Below, piece by piece: positions 43,264 through 55,400 of a DNA stretch of 64,000 nt. The notes under the pieces are model-generated. The model worked only from the letters and a program-made list of their open reading frames with translations, was not told where the DNA came from and did not search any database. The stretch comes from Mastigamoeba balamuthi. Lineage: Eukaryota > Evosea > Mastigamoebida > Mastigamoebidae. The position numbers and the translations under genes are program-made. The stretch's first letter is position 1, and every line of letters begins with the position of its first letter. Location: the NCBI GenBank assembly GCA_902651635.1, contig CACRSC010000046.1, positions 190,146-254,145 of the forward strand. The letters run 5' to 3'.

Positions 43264-44642
43264 ATGGGCGGGTACCGCGACGCCGAGTTTCTGCGCCTGC
43301 TGGAGCCCGCGGGCAACAGCGTCAGCGGTCTCGACCTCGTCTCGACGTTCCCCGGCATGGGCCACGGCGTCTCCTCCACCCGCGCGCTGCGCCCCGGCGA
43401 GCGCGTCGCCGTCGTCGTGACGTCACTGTCCCTGCTGCCCGGCGGGCCCCGGAGGCCGGCGCTGTCGTCGCTCTCTGACGTGTTCTCCTTCCTCGCGTCG
43501 CTGCCCAGCAGACCTCCCCCGGCCCTCCGCGCCGCCCTGGCCCTCATGCACCTCTTCGCCACCTGCGAGCTCGTGCGCCACGTCACGCCTCGCCCCCCGC
43601 CCGAGGGATTTTTTGGGGTCTGACGCGTTTTTGGCGTGTTTCGTTTCAGGAGCAGTCGGGGGGCAGGCTGAGCTCCAAGGCGGCGCAGACGAGCACGAGC
43701 GCCGAGGCCAAGTTCCTGCTCTCGTACCTGCGCCGCATGCCGCGCGCGTTCCAGACGCCGGCGTTCTGGCGGCCCGCCGACCTCGAGCTGCTGCGCGGGA
43801 CGGCGCTCGAGGACCCGCGGGCCCTGGGGCTCGGCACGCGGGCCGTCTACGACGCAGAGGTCGCGCCCGTCGTCCGCCAGCGCCCGCGCCTGTGGCCCGA
43901 GAAGGACGCCACCTTCGACGACTGGCGCCGCGCGGCCGCCGTCGTCGAGTCGCGCGCCGTGTGGCCCGAGGAGGGCGCCGAGGGCCCGTGCCTCGTGCCG
44001 GTGCTCGACTCGTTCAACCACAGCGACGACCCCGACGTGCGCTACGTGCGCGGGGCCAAGGGCGCCTTCGTGCTCGAGGCCGCGCGCAAGGCCGAGGCCG
44101 GCCGCCAGCTCTTCGTCTGCTACAAGCGCGCGATGGGCCCCGCCGAGTCGCTCGCGCGCTACGGCTTCTGCGAGTACAGCCAGCAGGCGCCGCGCAACGT
44201 CACCGTGCTGTTCCCCGACGCGCTGCTCGGCGACCTGGGCGACCGCCTGCGCGCCGTCCGCGACGCCATGGGCGCGGGCGACTTCGCCTTCTCGAGCGAG
44301 AGCACCGAGGTGCCGCAGTGGCTCGCCGCGCTGCACTCGGCCAGGCAGGGGGGCGAGTGGGACAAGTCGTTGGCGGTGGTCCCGCGCGACAGGGACGCGT
44401 ACGAGTCGTTTGCTGCGTTCGCGAGGGAGGTCGTCGAGAAGAAGCTCGGGGCGTACCACGGCGGCCGCACGGACGCGGCCAGCGACCTGCGCACGGCCCA
44501 GGACGCCGCCGCGAGGCACCAGGAGAGGGATGCGGCCTATGTCAGGTACGCGGAGAAGCGCGCTCTGCAGAAGCTGCTGGACGTTGTCGAGAGTGCCCGC
44601 CCCACGTCGCAAGAACCGCCCGCCAAGAAGAGGCGCCATTAA
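43264..44642 (+). CDS. SET-domain protein methyltransferase (SETD3/Rubisco-LSMT-like)
   Basis: Two exons, 43264-43572 and 43650-44642, 1302 nt (433 residues), with intron donor GTGCGCC. The start MGGYRDAEFLRLLEPAGNSV is followed by GMGHGVSSTRALRPGERV, matching the start of class VII SET domains (a GxG then a tail). The C-terminal SET core reads VPVLDSFNHSDDPDVRY and RQLFVCYKRAMGPAESLARY then GFCEYSQQ; the NH pair is the conserved SAM-binding motif. An LSMT-type substrate-binding region follows, then a basic tail AKKRRH that could be a nuclear signal. Such enzymes methylate lysine or histidine of non-histone proteins; the substrate here is unknown. Confidence 0.85.
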
Positions 44643-45072
44643 TTGAACTGCCTTCGCTTTTCGCGTACTTCAGACCCTCCTTTTGTCGCGGGCAATGTTG
44701 CATTCCGCAGTTGTTACACCGGAGTCCAGAGAGAACCAGCGAACCAGCAGAGGTGCTTCCATTGCTGAGCTCGGAATGCAGTATAGCACGGCAATGCTAT
44801 CCATTTTCTTCCGACAATTGCATTTCCACAACACCAAAAGAAGGATAAATCCACGATCTGGATGCTTATTTAATCGACCTTCCCATCTGGGCTTTTCCAC
44901 GGTACATGAGCTTCTCAATAGGGGATTTCCTGCAGTGCTCGACAGCCCCCAAACTCTCCATTTCACCCACACCTTCTCCAACAACGACAACCACAATCCT
45001 GATTCCAGCTTGAATCCAACAAGTTCCATTTATTTGTGAGTTTGGGTTCTTCATTTATGCCCTCAAGTCCAT
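44643..45072. other. Convergent 3' flank of the SET gene and receptor D
   Basis: No gene seen. The part next to receptor D (about 44740-45072) is similar to the 3' flank of receptor E (about 58150-58310), with shared stretches such as ACAACCACAATCC and TGAGTTTG.GTTCTTCAT. The D/E duplication therefore extends past the coding region. Confidence 0.55.
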
Positions 45073-48000
45073 TCAAGGTCTAAGGCTTGGGTCGAGGTTG
45101 TCCTGAACAAGGGCAAATGAGTTCACAGGTCCCGACGCTCCAGCAAAGCTGAGACCGGAGTTCGAAGTTCCGAGGTCCTGTGGCAGAACCGACATCATCA
45201 TCTCGTCGTCTGCTCCCTCCCTGCAATCCGTGGACACCACGGACACCTCCGACAGAATGTTGCGCGCTCCTGGCGAGCTGATGCTCAGGTCAGAGGGCAT
45301 CTCGAACACACCGATGGCCTGTGAACATGGTGAGTGAAATTGATAGCGATCGCGATTGATTCCGCACAGCAAAGGTCTGGGGCCAATTCCTGAGGATTTG
45401 GAACACAGATGGCCTCCTCTCGGGCTCCTTCTGCCAGCAGCGGCTCAGCAGGGTTGCCACCTCCTTCGGCGTCGACGGTGGAATATCTGGTACAATCCCC
45501 TGCTGCGATACAGGGGCTGGGGTCCCTGCCGCTCCCTGAGCCTGTCCAGACGCGGAAGGTGGCGCAGATGTAGACGAGGACTTGCTTGAGTCTGTCATGG
45601 TCGCATACAACTCGGCTGGGAGAAACAGCTCCCACAACACAATTCCAAAGGCTGCAGCAGGTGTGTGAGCGCCAAGAAAGAACGTGTATGCAGGTGAGAG
45701 ACGCACCGAACACATCTGTAGCGGTTGTTGCCGGCTTCCCCTCGATGAGTTCAGGGGCCAGCCAATTTGAGCGCCTCCTGGAGTTGCTGGACGAGGAGTT
45801 CTTCCCCTTGGTGCACCAGAAGTCGCAGATCTTTGTCACCATGCTCCCATCAATCTGAGATGAGATAATCAACCGATGTACTGATCCGTGTGAAGGACAT
45901 ACCATGAGCGATTGACTCGACAGGTTTCCGTGGACAACCGGTGGCTTGGCCGCGTGCAGAAACGCGAGGCCCTTGATTGCGTCCTGGAGCAGTTGCATCA
46001 ATAGAAAGAACAGAGAATCAAGAATCTCTCACAAAAGCGATGGCGACCTGGTTGTAGAAGTTCATGTTCTGCTTGTTCTTCTTCAGATACTCGTGCAGAG
46101 ACCCGGACGCCATGTACTCTGCACAAAGCTTGTTCAGATCGTGTCCTGTTACTTAGCTGGAGGGCGTTCGCACCGCTGACGATGAGCAGGTCCTTGTTGC
46201 TCTCGCTGTACCCCAGCATCATCAGCAGGTTGGGGTGGTGCAGGCTGGACGTCAGCATCATCTCGCTCTTGAGCGAACTGAGGTCCTCCCGCGTGATGTC
46301 CGTCTTGTCGATGACCCGGATGGCCACAGGCGTGCCGTGCCAGTCCCCGTTGTGCACTGTCCCGAACTGCCCCTTCCCGATGCGCTCCCCGATCTCCAGC
46401 TCGCTCCTCTTGATCTTCTTCAGCGTCGCCCTGCCCCTCCGCTGGACGGCAAAGGCCACGAGGATGAGCGAGCACACGACTGCGAAGCCGGGGATGGTGG
46501 TCGACAGGATCACAGTCCGGTCCGTGTTGTCGGTGGGCGAGGCCACATCGGGGTCGAACTCCATCCCGCATCTTCGGTCATCCCCAATCGAGAACGCGAT
46601 GTAGTGGAACGATACTTCTGGATTCCAGCCCCACTGTGTCATGTAGACCGTGTCCATGCCCTGGTTGCAGAGCCTCTCGCCGCTGTTCTGGTCGAGGAAG
46701 GGCCCCACTGTCATCACGTTGTCGATCTTGAAGTACTTCTTCGTGTAGATCGTATTGAGGAACGTCTCTGCAGACACCTCGGTTGTGTCGTCCATGTTCT
46801 CCAGGACGGCTGATATGAACTTTCCGACAACGAACCCTTCGAACGGAGTTTGTAGCTGGTAGCTATAGGTCACCCAGTTCTCGAAGTCCTGGCGCAGCGT
46901 GTTCTTGGACGACAGCATCCCGTACAGTGGCGTCAGCGACGTGCGGTACACGCTAGAGCCCGAATAGAACCCCCAGAACAGGGTACCAAACATGTCCTCG
47001 CGGTCAACAGAGTTTGTCAGGACAATCGAGCACGTGGGGCAGACCGCGTCGATGATCTGGATCAGCGACCACGCATCGCTTACAGGGGCCACCACGATGA
47101 ACGTGTGACCGGGTGTTGCTGAGAGTAGGACGCTGTTCGTCTGCTCGTCGTTCGTGGTTGAGGACACGTTGGTGAACGACGTGTACTCGAATGCGATGTT
47201 GCTCTTATTCGTGTCCACACCCAAGAGCTTCATGAGGGAGGACGTTAGGATTAGGAGTCCCTCCTAGTATACGCACGTTGCGCTTGCGGCACAGATCCAG
47301 ACTGGCTACGAAGTCCTCTCCTACAGCGTTGTGCGTAGCTCTGTTCCACACGAGGTTTATCTTGGAGGCGTTATTCTGCTTGATGAGGAACATCGCTGCG
47401 GTCCTCGCCTCCTGGTAGTACGACGCGAACAGGTTGACAACACTTCTGTGCGGTTGTGAGTGCCTGGGGTGCCTTATGTCACGAACCGTTTGAAGGGCCT
47501 CCTGAGACTCTGGAGACCCGAGCGGGGCGCAATCAGCGGAAGGAATTGCCCCTTGTCGATGAGCTTCACAGCAGTCTTCATGTCGCTCTCCTTCACTGCA
47601 GCAATTGCCACGGCCTTTGCTCGGTTGTCAGAATGATTGCCGCCGAGAGCCTTGAGTGACAGCCGCACCTCTCTAGATACGATCTTGGGGAATGCCGAGC
47701 TGAAGTCCTGGTTCAGAATGGTCGTGAGTGCCATCCGCCTGTCGCTCTCGCCGTTGTGAGCACCAATGGCCGCCGACAGCCCTGTGAGCCTCTCGGTGGT
47801 GTCGGTCGTCGACTCGGGGCTCTGGAACCCGACGAGGGCCCTGTGCGCCGTGCTGTTCCACCCCAGCACTCTGCACCCGGTGAACTTGAACGACCACGAG
47901 CTGAGCGTCGTCAGCAGGCCGGTGGTCATGTTCATTGTGGTCATGAACAGCTCGTGCGCCCCCTGGTTGCACCAGTCGTCCTCGTTCTGCGACGCGGTGT

Positions 48001-49304
48001 ACGAGCCGATGCCGTCTCCGTAGGGCCCCAGCGTGTACGCGTGGAGGCTGAACGTGCGGACGTCGCGGAAGATGGTGTCGAGCAGGTTGGATCGCGTGAG
48101 CGGCCAGCCGTAGAGGTCGAGGGCCCTGTTTGCCGCCAACGTCAGCAGGCGGGCCGACATGAACCCCTCGAGCGACGCGTGAGTGAGGTTCATCGAACTG
48201 CGATACTTGGCCATCGCGCTCTTGTACTGGCTGCGGGTTTTTGATGGTTAGAAGAAAAAGGCAAGTAAGATGCGTTTGTTACTTTATGATCTCGAACTTG
48301 TTCTTCTCGTCCGTTGGGTTCGGGACCACCTGGCTGATGTAGACCTGCGACGACAGCTGCAGAAGCGTGGCCCACGTGGCCGATGGGAGTGCGGCGTAGA
48401 GCTCCTCGGCTGTGACCCACGACGCCGCCACGAACGTCACGCCGCTCTTCTGCTGCCTGGCCATCTCCTTCATCAGGGCGCCGCACATCTTCCCCGTGGC
48501 GAGCAGCACGATGGCCTTGGGCGCGCCGCTGGCGTACAGCTGGGTCACTGCCTCCTGGGCCATCGCGCTCAGGTCGGCCTGCGAGCTGACGACGGCGTGG
48601 CCGTAGGACGACCGCAGAGTCGTCGAGAGGGAGATGAGCGACTTGCTGAGGTACTCGACCGAGGCCGTGGCGACAGAAGTCGTCTGGTAGAAGACGCCCG
48701 TGTGGTTGAGGAGATCCCAGTCGCCCGACAGCAGCGACACGATCGAGCTGATCTCGTCCCCGGCGCCCGGCCTCGTGAGGACCACCCCCGTCCTCGTGTT
48801 CAGCCCGATCCAGGTCGAGTTCTGGAGCACCGCCGACCGCACGCGGAGCAGCTCGCTGCTCGTGAGGCCCCCGACGTACGGCACCGGGACAGAGTCGTTC
48901 CCCTCGGACGCCACCAGCACGCTGAGGGCCGCCTCGCTGGCCGACGACCCCGCGGTGCCGGCGATGGCGAAGGCGGGGTCCATGCCGTTGGCCCCGGTGC
49001 AGAGCAGCGTGTTGATGTTCTGCTGCTGGCGCGTGTCGTCGTACTGGTCGTCCAGCGACGTCAGGGCGAACTTGATCAGCGAGGTCTCGTTGGCGAGGGC
49101 GAACGCGGCCTCGATGCCCGCGCGCACGTCGACGCCCAGCTGCGCGTGCTCGCCCGAGAATGGTGCGGACTGGCCCACGACGAGCACCGCAACCCCCGTC
49201 TCGTTGTCGAGATCCACCTCGTACTGTCTCACGCTGCACGCAGACGCCCACGTGACACGCGCGATCGCGAGTACGCAGCAGAGCACAGGGAGGACGCGCA
49301 GCAT
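45073..49304 (-). CDS. Receptor pseudokinase D
   Basis: Ten exons: 49304-48283, 48230-47669, 47614-47487, 47445-47277, 47227-46174, 46118-46033, 45983-45903, 45854-45707, 45651-45368, 45318-45073, summing to 3780 nt (1259 residues). Signal peptide MLRVLPVLCCVLAIARVTWA. The ectodomain has the full PBP-like module (VVGQSAPFSGEHAQLGV, GTAGSSASEAALS, GPYGDGIGS, WCNQGAHE) and the shortened second module (VGPFLDQNSGERLCNQGMD). One membrane helix (STTIPGFAVVCSLILVAFAV) precedes a kinase fold with VAIR, HGN and DFW. All introns are GT-AG, including intron 2 (GAG|GTGCGG), which has a GC donor in A and C. The start is divergent from the LamG receptor kinase, about 1.5 kb away once the apparent assembly overlap is removed. 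Confidence 0.88.
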
Positions 49305-50848
49305 CGGTACAGCAGGTGTTGCTCGCCGGCTGCCAACGCCTTCCAGCTGAGTTGAAAAATACAAAAATGCACTGCCGAGGCGAGGCACAGATTTGTCCCG
49401 AAAAGCAATTCTGACTGATGTCAGCACTCGTTGCTATCCGCCTGCGCCGCTGCCCAGGACCTGCTCGCGAGCTCACCTGGTCCCACGGCCTCGCGCTACA
49501 AGTTTGCACATGAGACGTCAGAGCCTAGAGACCTCGGCGACCGAATGTACAGAGAATTTGCGCACCATCAAATTTGGGTGCTGCAGATTGCCAAACTGGG
49601 AGTGTGCAAAGCCTCAAAGTTCGGTGGCTCGGCCGAGGAAAACTCGATGGATCGAGATTTTTTGCACCGAGGACTGGCTTCTAGCCTTGGCGCGGGGGAG
49701 CATCCCCGAGAGGTGGTTGAAGCCGCTGTCCGGATATTTGATTCCTCTTCTTTTGATGGGCATTAGAAGCTTCTGCAGTAGGACCAAAACAGGCAGCCTG
49801 CATGTCGCAAACCTCGTCATTTTGCCAAAGCGAGCCACAGATGGCATATTGGATTTGATTTTGAGCTGCCTTCGGAAGTGTACAGAGCGACTTTCGGTGC
49901 TCATAATTTCCCACTGATACTGAGGTTGGACAATAAAACAGGGCGTGGTACACGGGGTGGCAAACAACGAGACAAGCTCTTATTTTGAGGCTTGCATGGG
50001 CTGAGAAAAAATGAAGGGTGTTTTCCCCCTCGAATTGGGATGGAGGATTTGCCAGGTGAAAGAGCGATGTGTTGCTTAACCACACCACCATCTTCCCCGT
50101 GAAGAGAACCGTTCGTTTCATGCCTATTGTGTTGAAAGCCGCGTGAGGCAGGATCTCTGTTGCCCATCCTGCTGCATTACACTAGGTCACTCCCATCCTA
50201 CTGCATCTGCGGTCTTGTTCTCCTTCTTCCTCATTCTATATCCAGATGCACAGTCGTGATTGATGCCTTCACATTGTGACCGAACGGGAGGCGGGAATGA
50301 GAAGGGCAGGGGTCGCAGGAGGAGGCGAACGACAAAAACAACAATTTTAGATCACTCACGTGTGGCGCACTTCTGTTGTGCTGCCACTTGACGTAGAATC
50401 TCGCTGCATGGCCAAACGATCTGGCCTGAAAGTCGTGAAGGGGTTGTCAGGGGGGTATGCGAGGCTCGTGCTGTACGGGACACAGCAGGCTGTGAGGAAA
50501 AAGGACAGTGCACACGGAGGTTCGGCGGGGTCATAGAATACACCATAACAGCAGGCTGTACATAGTAGTTTTGGCCCTCCCTCGCAGGGAGAATCGATAG
50601 GCCATTCGTCAGATTCACGTGTTCCATTCTTCGGAAGCAGCTGCGATTGCTCACTTCCCCCCCAATTCGTGGCTCAGATGCCCAACTAATCATCTCGGCG
50701 GGCTGTGCTGTCCGGTGGGTGAAGCAGCCACCGGGCATCGGCCGACCGCATCTGGCCGGGGCTACCGCTGGAACCCCCTCGTGCATGACGTCACGGCGGA
50801 TATTTCTCGGAATCTAGATATCGCGAGGACCGGAACAGCAAAAAAAAT
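49186..50848. repeat. Left copy of a 1.6-kb duplicated intergenic block (receptor D start to LamG kinase start)
   Basis: This block carries the first ~120 bases of receptor D coding (minus), the intergenic DNA, and the LamG kinase promoter, ending at the N right where the LamG ATG would be. It is repeated as 50850-52466 with scattered substitutions and small indels. Read together with the N at 50849, it most likely represents the end of one contig overlapping the start of the next, from two alleles. Confidence 0.75.
50786..50793. promoter_or_regulatory. CRE-like palindrome TGACGTCA (left copy)
   Basis: The 8-bp palindrome TGACGTCA lies about 60 nt before where the LamG kinase ATG would be, followed by a conserved GATATCGCGAGGACCGGAAC block. 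It recurs at 52405-52412 and 63289-63296, each time in front of LamG-gene sequence. Confidence 0.5.
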
Positions 50849-50849
50849 N
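50849..50849. other. Single N at contig join
   Basis: Separates two near-duplicate ~1.6-kb blocks. Marks a join rather than an ambiguous base. Confidence 0.8.
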
Positions 50850-52466
50850 CTGCGACTCCCGTCTCGTTGTCGAGATCAACCTCGTACTTTCTCACGCTGC
50901 ACGCAGACGCCCACGTGACACGCGCGATCGCGAGAACGCAGCAGAGCACAGGGAGGACGCGCAGCATCGGTGCAGTCAGGCGGTGTTGCTCGCCGGCTGC
51001 CAACGCCTTCCAGCTGAGTTGAAAAATACAAAAATGCACTGCCGAGGCGAGGCACAGATTTGTCCCGAACAGCAATTCGGTTCTGATGTCAGCGCTCGTT
51101 GCTATCCGCCTGCGCCGCTGCCCAGAACCTGCTCGCGGGCTCACCCTCCGGTCCAAGGCCTCGCGCTGTAAGCATGCCCATGAGATGTCAGAGCCTAGAG
51201 ACCTCGGCGACCGAATGTACAGAGAATTTGCTGCAGATTGCCAAACTGGGAGTGTGGCAAAGTTCGGTGGCTCGGCCGAGGAAAATACCCGATTTATCGA
51301 GTTTTTCGCACCGAGGACTGGCTTCTAGCCTTGACGCGGGGGAGCATCCACGTAAGGTATCTTGAAGCCCCTGTCCGGGGTTTTGGTTCCTCTTCTTTTG
51401 ATGGGCATTAGAAGCTTCTGTAGTAGGACCAAATCAGGCAACCTGCATGTCGCAAATCTCGTCATTTTGCCAAAGTGAGCCACGAAAACACTTTGGATTT
51501 GATTTTGGGCTGCCTTCGGATATGTACAGAGCGACTTTCGGTGCTCACAATTTCCCCACTGATACTGAGGATGGACAATAAAACGGGGTGTGGTACGCGG
51601 GGTGGCAAACAACGAGACTAGCTCTTATTTTGAGACTTGCATGGGCTGAGATAAAATGAAGGGTGTTCTGCCCCTCGAATTGGGATGGCGATTTTGCCAG
51701 GTGAAAGAGCGATGTTTCGTTATCACACTACCATCTTCCCCGGGAAGAGAACCGTTTTTCATGCCTATTGTGTTGAAAGACGAGTGAGGCAGGACCTCTG
51801 TTTCCCATCCTGCTGCATTACACTTGTTCACTCCTATTCTACTGCCTCTGCAGTCTTCTTCTCCTTCATTCCATCTCACTCTATTAGATGCACAGTCGTT
51901 ATAGACGCCTTCACATTGGACTGAACTAGCAGAGGGAATGAGAAGGGCAGGGCAAGGGTAGATTGCCAGAGGAGCCGCATGATTAGATCAACAAATTTAA
52001 ACATAGATCACTCATGTGACGCACTTCTGTTGTGCTCTGCCACTTGACGCAGAGTCTCGCTGTATGACCAAACAATCTGACCTGATAGTTGTAAAGTTGT
52101 CAGGGGGATGTGAGCGCATACATACCGTACCTGTAAGGACACAGCAGGCTGTGGAGCGCGTACACAGAGGTTAAAGGGTGGATTGTCTGAGAATTCCCCA
52201 TAACAGTATGTTGTACATCAGTAGTTTTGGCCCTACCTCGCAGGGAGAATCGAAATTGGGCATTCGCGTGCTCCTTTCTTTAACGCGGCTGCGATTGCTC
52301 ACTACCCCAATTCGTAGCTCAGATCTCGTACTCGGCGGACTGTGCTGTCCGGCGACCGTGAAGCAGCAGCCCCGGGGGCATCTGGACGGTGTTTTACCGG
52401 TGCATGACGTCACGACGGATATTTCTCGGAATCTAGATATCGCGAGGACCGGAACAGAAATAAAAA
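50850..52466. repeat. Right copy of the duplicated block, with truncated receptor D start
   Basis: Begins inside the first exon of a receptor D copy (minus strand, ATG at 50967, signal peptide identical to D, then cut at the N) and runs to the LamG kinase ATG. Differences from the left copy include single-base changes and indels in the non-coding part. If this is not an assembly artefact it would mean a truncated, non-functional D copy. Confidence 0.75.
52405..52412. promoter_or_regulatory. CRE-like palindrome TGACGTCA upstream of the LamG receptor kinase
   Basis: The palindrome is 55 nt upstream of the ATG at 52467, followed by GATATCGCGAGGACCGGAAC. The same arrangement is found in the other two copies of this promoter, so it is a candidate bZIP-type site; binding is not demonstrated. 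Confidence 0.5.
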
Positions 52467-55400
52467 ATGGAGCGGCGTCTGGCGTTGGCTGCAGCCCTGC
52501 TGCCGCTGGCGCTGCTCTCTGCGCGGCCCTCGGCCGCGGCCACGGCCACGGCCTACGGCTACGGCTACGAGTTCCGGCAGGGCGGCCACATCGACGCGGG
52601 CTCCAACAGCTTCCTGGGCGCCCACAAAGGCACTCGCACCGCTTGGGCCTGGCCCAGCCAGCCAACCCCTCGGCCAGTGCCTGACCCCACGGGGGGGGCA
52701 GCGTACAGCATCTCGGCGTGGGTCAAGGCGTACACGCGGGCGTCGGTGTGGGGCAACGTGGCGGGGAGCACGTTCTGGTCGACGGACCAGTTTGTGTACA
52801 ACGGCGCCCTGGCCGTCTACTACGGCAGCGTCGTCCTGCTCTGCGGCAGGTACTTCTCCGAGGCCTACGTCAAGCTCTCCTTCCCCGTCAACGCCTCGGC
52901 GTGGACCCACGTCGTCGGTGCGCTGTTTGGAACTTCCGATTCATTCGGACTGAATTCGAGATTGAATTGCTGCTGCGGTGGTTTCGTGGCAAAACCCAAA
53001 CGGCACGCACGGCGCGCACAGGGACGTACAACGCGAGCGAGGGCGCGGGGACCGCGAAGCTGTACGTCGACGGGCAGCTGCGGAGGACGCGGACGGACGC
53101 GGGGACGACGGAGCGGATGGAGGAGCACTTCTTCATCGGGCGCCAGTTCGACGTCAACGCCGGCATGAACGACCTCAGGTCCCCCCTCCTCACTCCCTCA
53201 CTCTCTCACACTCATTCTCTCTCACACTCCCACTCCCATTCCCATTCCCTCACACACACACATACACACACTCTCTCTCACACTCTCACTCTCGCTCGCT
53301 CGCACACACGCACTCGATCGCGCACGCACTCGCAATCTATCTCTGCCCCTGTCTCTGTCACTGTCTCCTTGTCTCTTTTGTCCTGTGTGTCACTCATGTG
53401 TCTGTCCCTGCGAGTCTCTCTTTCTCTGTGTCTCTGTGTATCTCTCTGGAACTCCTGCAGCTCTCACAGACCTCTGTCCCCTGGCGCGCAGGCTGTCGGG
53501 GCAGGTGGACGAGGTCGGCGTGTGGAGCGTGGTGCTGGACGAGGCCCAGGTGCAGAGGCTCTACACCGGGGGGCCGATGACAGGCCGCGAGCCCGGGCTG
53601 CTGCTGGCCTACAGCGCCGACCACGACAACCAGACGCACGCCATCGACCTCTCGCCCAACGCCCGCCACGGCGCCCTCAGGGGCCTCCAGCTCGCCAACG
53701 CCGACGAGGTCGCCCCCTACGCCGTCGTCGCCCGCCGCCCCAACTGCCTCTGGGCCCGCGACGCCGCGCTGGCCGGTCGCTACCTGCAGCCCAACGAGAC
53801 GACCTGCACGCCGGGCGCCACCAGCGCCGTCTGCGGCGACGGCGCTGTGACGGGGGCCGAGCAGTGCGAGGTCGGGGCGCACTGCTCCAACTGCCGGTGC
53901 GGCGAGGGGTACGAGCCGCTGGACCTCGCGTGCGTCTCGGCGGCCAACGCGAGCGCCTGCACGTACGACAGGCTGGCAGCAGTGACGGCGGCGTTCGCCA
54001 CGAGCGCCAGCTGCGCGGGCATCGAGGGTCTGGCCACGACGTCGGTCGCCGCGCTGGGCTGCACGGGCTACGAGATCCCCATCGCCCAGTTTGTGACGCT
54101 GGGCAAGAAGTGCGTGGCGCTCTGCGGCAAGATCGACGGCTGCCTCGCCTCCTGTGCGTCTGCGCAGCTTGCCCCCCTCGGTGTCTCTCTTCTACCACTC
54201 TCTCACGCGAGCCCAAGTCCCTCAGAGGTGCCCGTTCCTGACCACGCGATCGCAGTGCGAGAGCAGCGGGTTCTACTGGTGCGGGACCCTTTGCCTCCAG
54301 AAGGCCGTCGATTGCATGGGTTCGTTCCATCCTGCCGTGGTCCTTGCGTGACCCTCCCCGAACCCACTTCTCTCTCTCTCTCTCTCTCTCCAGCGTTGTG
54401 CGGCGACGGGGCGGTGCAGGCCGCGTCCGGCGAGGTGTGCGACAACGGCGTGCTGGACCCCGAGTACGGCTGCGGCCGCTGCACCGCGGTCACCCCGGGC
54501 TGGAAGTGCTCCCCGGGCTCTTGCGAGACGGTCTGTGGCGACGGCATCCTGGCCGGGGCCGAGGCGTGCGACCCGCCTGTGGGCGTCCGGGGGTGCGCAG
54601 ACGACTGCTCAGGGGCGCTGCCCGGGTACGTCTGCGAGAGAGTGCCCGACAACGCGACGGCCGCGTACACGTCGCACTGCGCGTGCAGGTCGCCGTCGTG
54701 CCGGGGGTCCAGGTCGCCCCTCTCAGGCGGCGCCATCGCGGGCATCGCGGTGGCGGGGTTCGTCCTCATCGTCGCGCCCATTGCCGCGTCGGTAGTCCTC
54801 ATCGCCTTTGTCCTCAACCGCAGGCAGGAGCAGGAGTGGTGACCGCAGCCCCCTCGGATTCCGCTTCCATCCCCCTCTGCCCCCGTCATTCTCAGATGAC
54901 CACCAGCAGCTTGATGAGACCGATGGAGGTGGGGCTCTCGGCGGTGTTCGCCACCGAGGGCAAGAAGCTGCAGTCGTTTGACTACACCAAGTCCCGCTAC
55001 ATCGACCCTTCCGAGTTCCCGTTCGAAGTACGCTCGTGCGCTCCCGCGCGTGCGCGCCTGCCGCTGCTCACAGGGATCCGTGGCGCTGGCAGCTGTCGAC
55101 GCTGAAGCTCACATTCGGGGACGAGCTGGCCCCGATCCGCACGCAGCTGTGCAGCGAGCTGGTCATCACGTCGCACCACATCGGCGGGCACTGGCAGCTG
55201 TACGCGGACCCCGCCGAGACGTACTCGCTGAGCTTCAGCCCCGACCACGGGTTCCTCTCCAAGGTGCGGCATCCTGCACCTGAGCCCCGCGTTGGCTCAC
55301 ACGCTGGCTTGGCTGCCGGGCCATAGAGGTCCGAGGTCGCTGTCGCAGGCCAGATTGTCATCAACTGCACGACGACGGTCGCTGCCAAGGTCGGGCTCGT

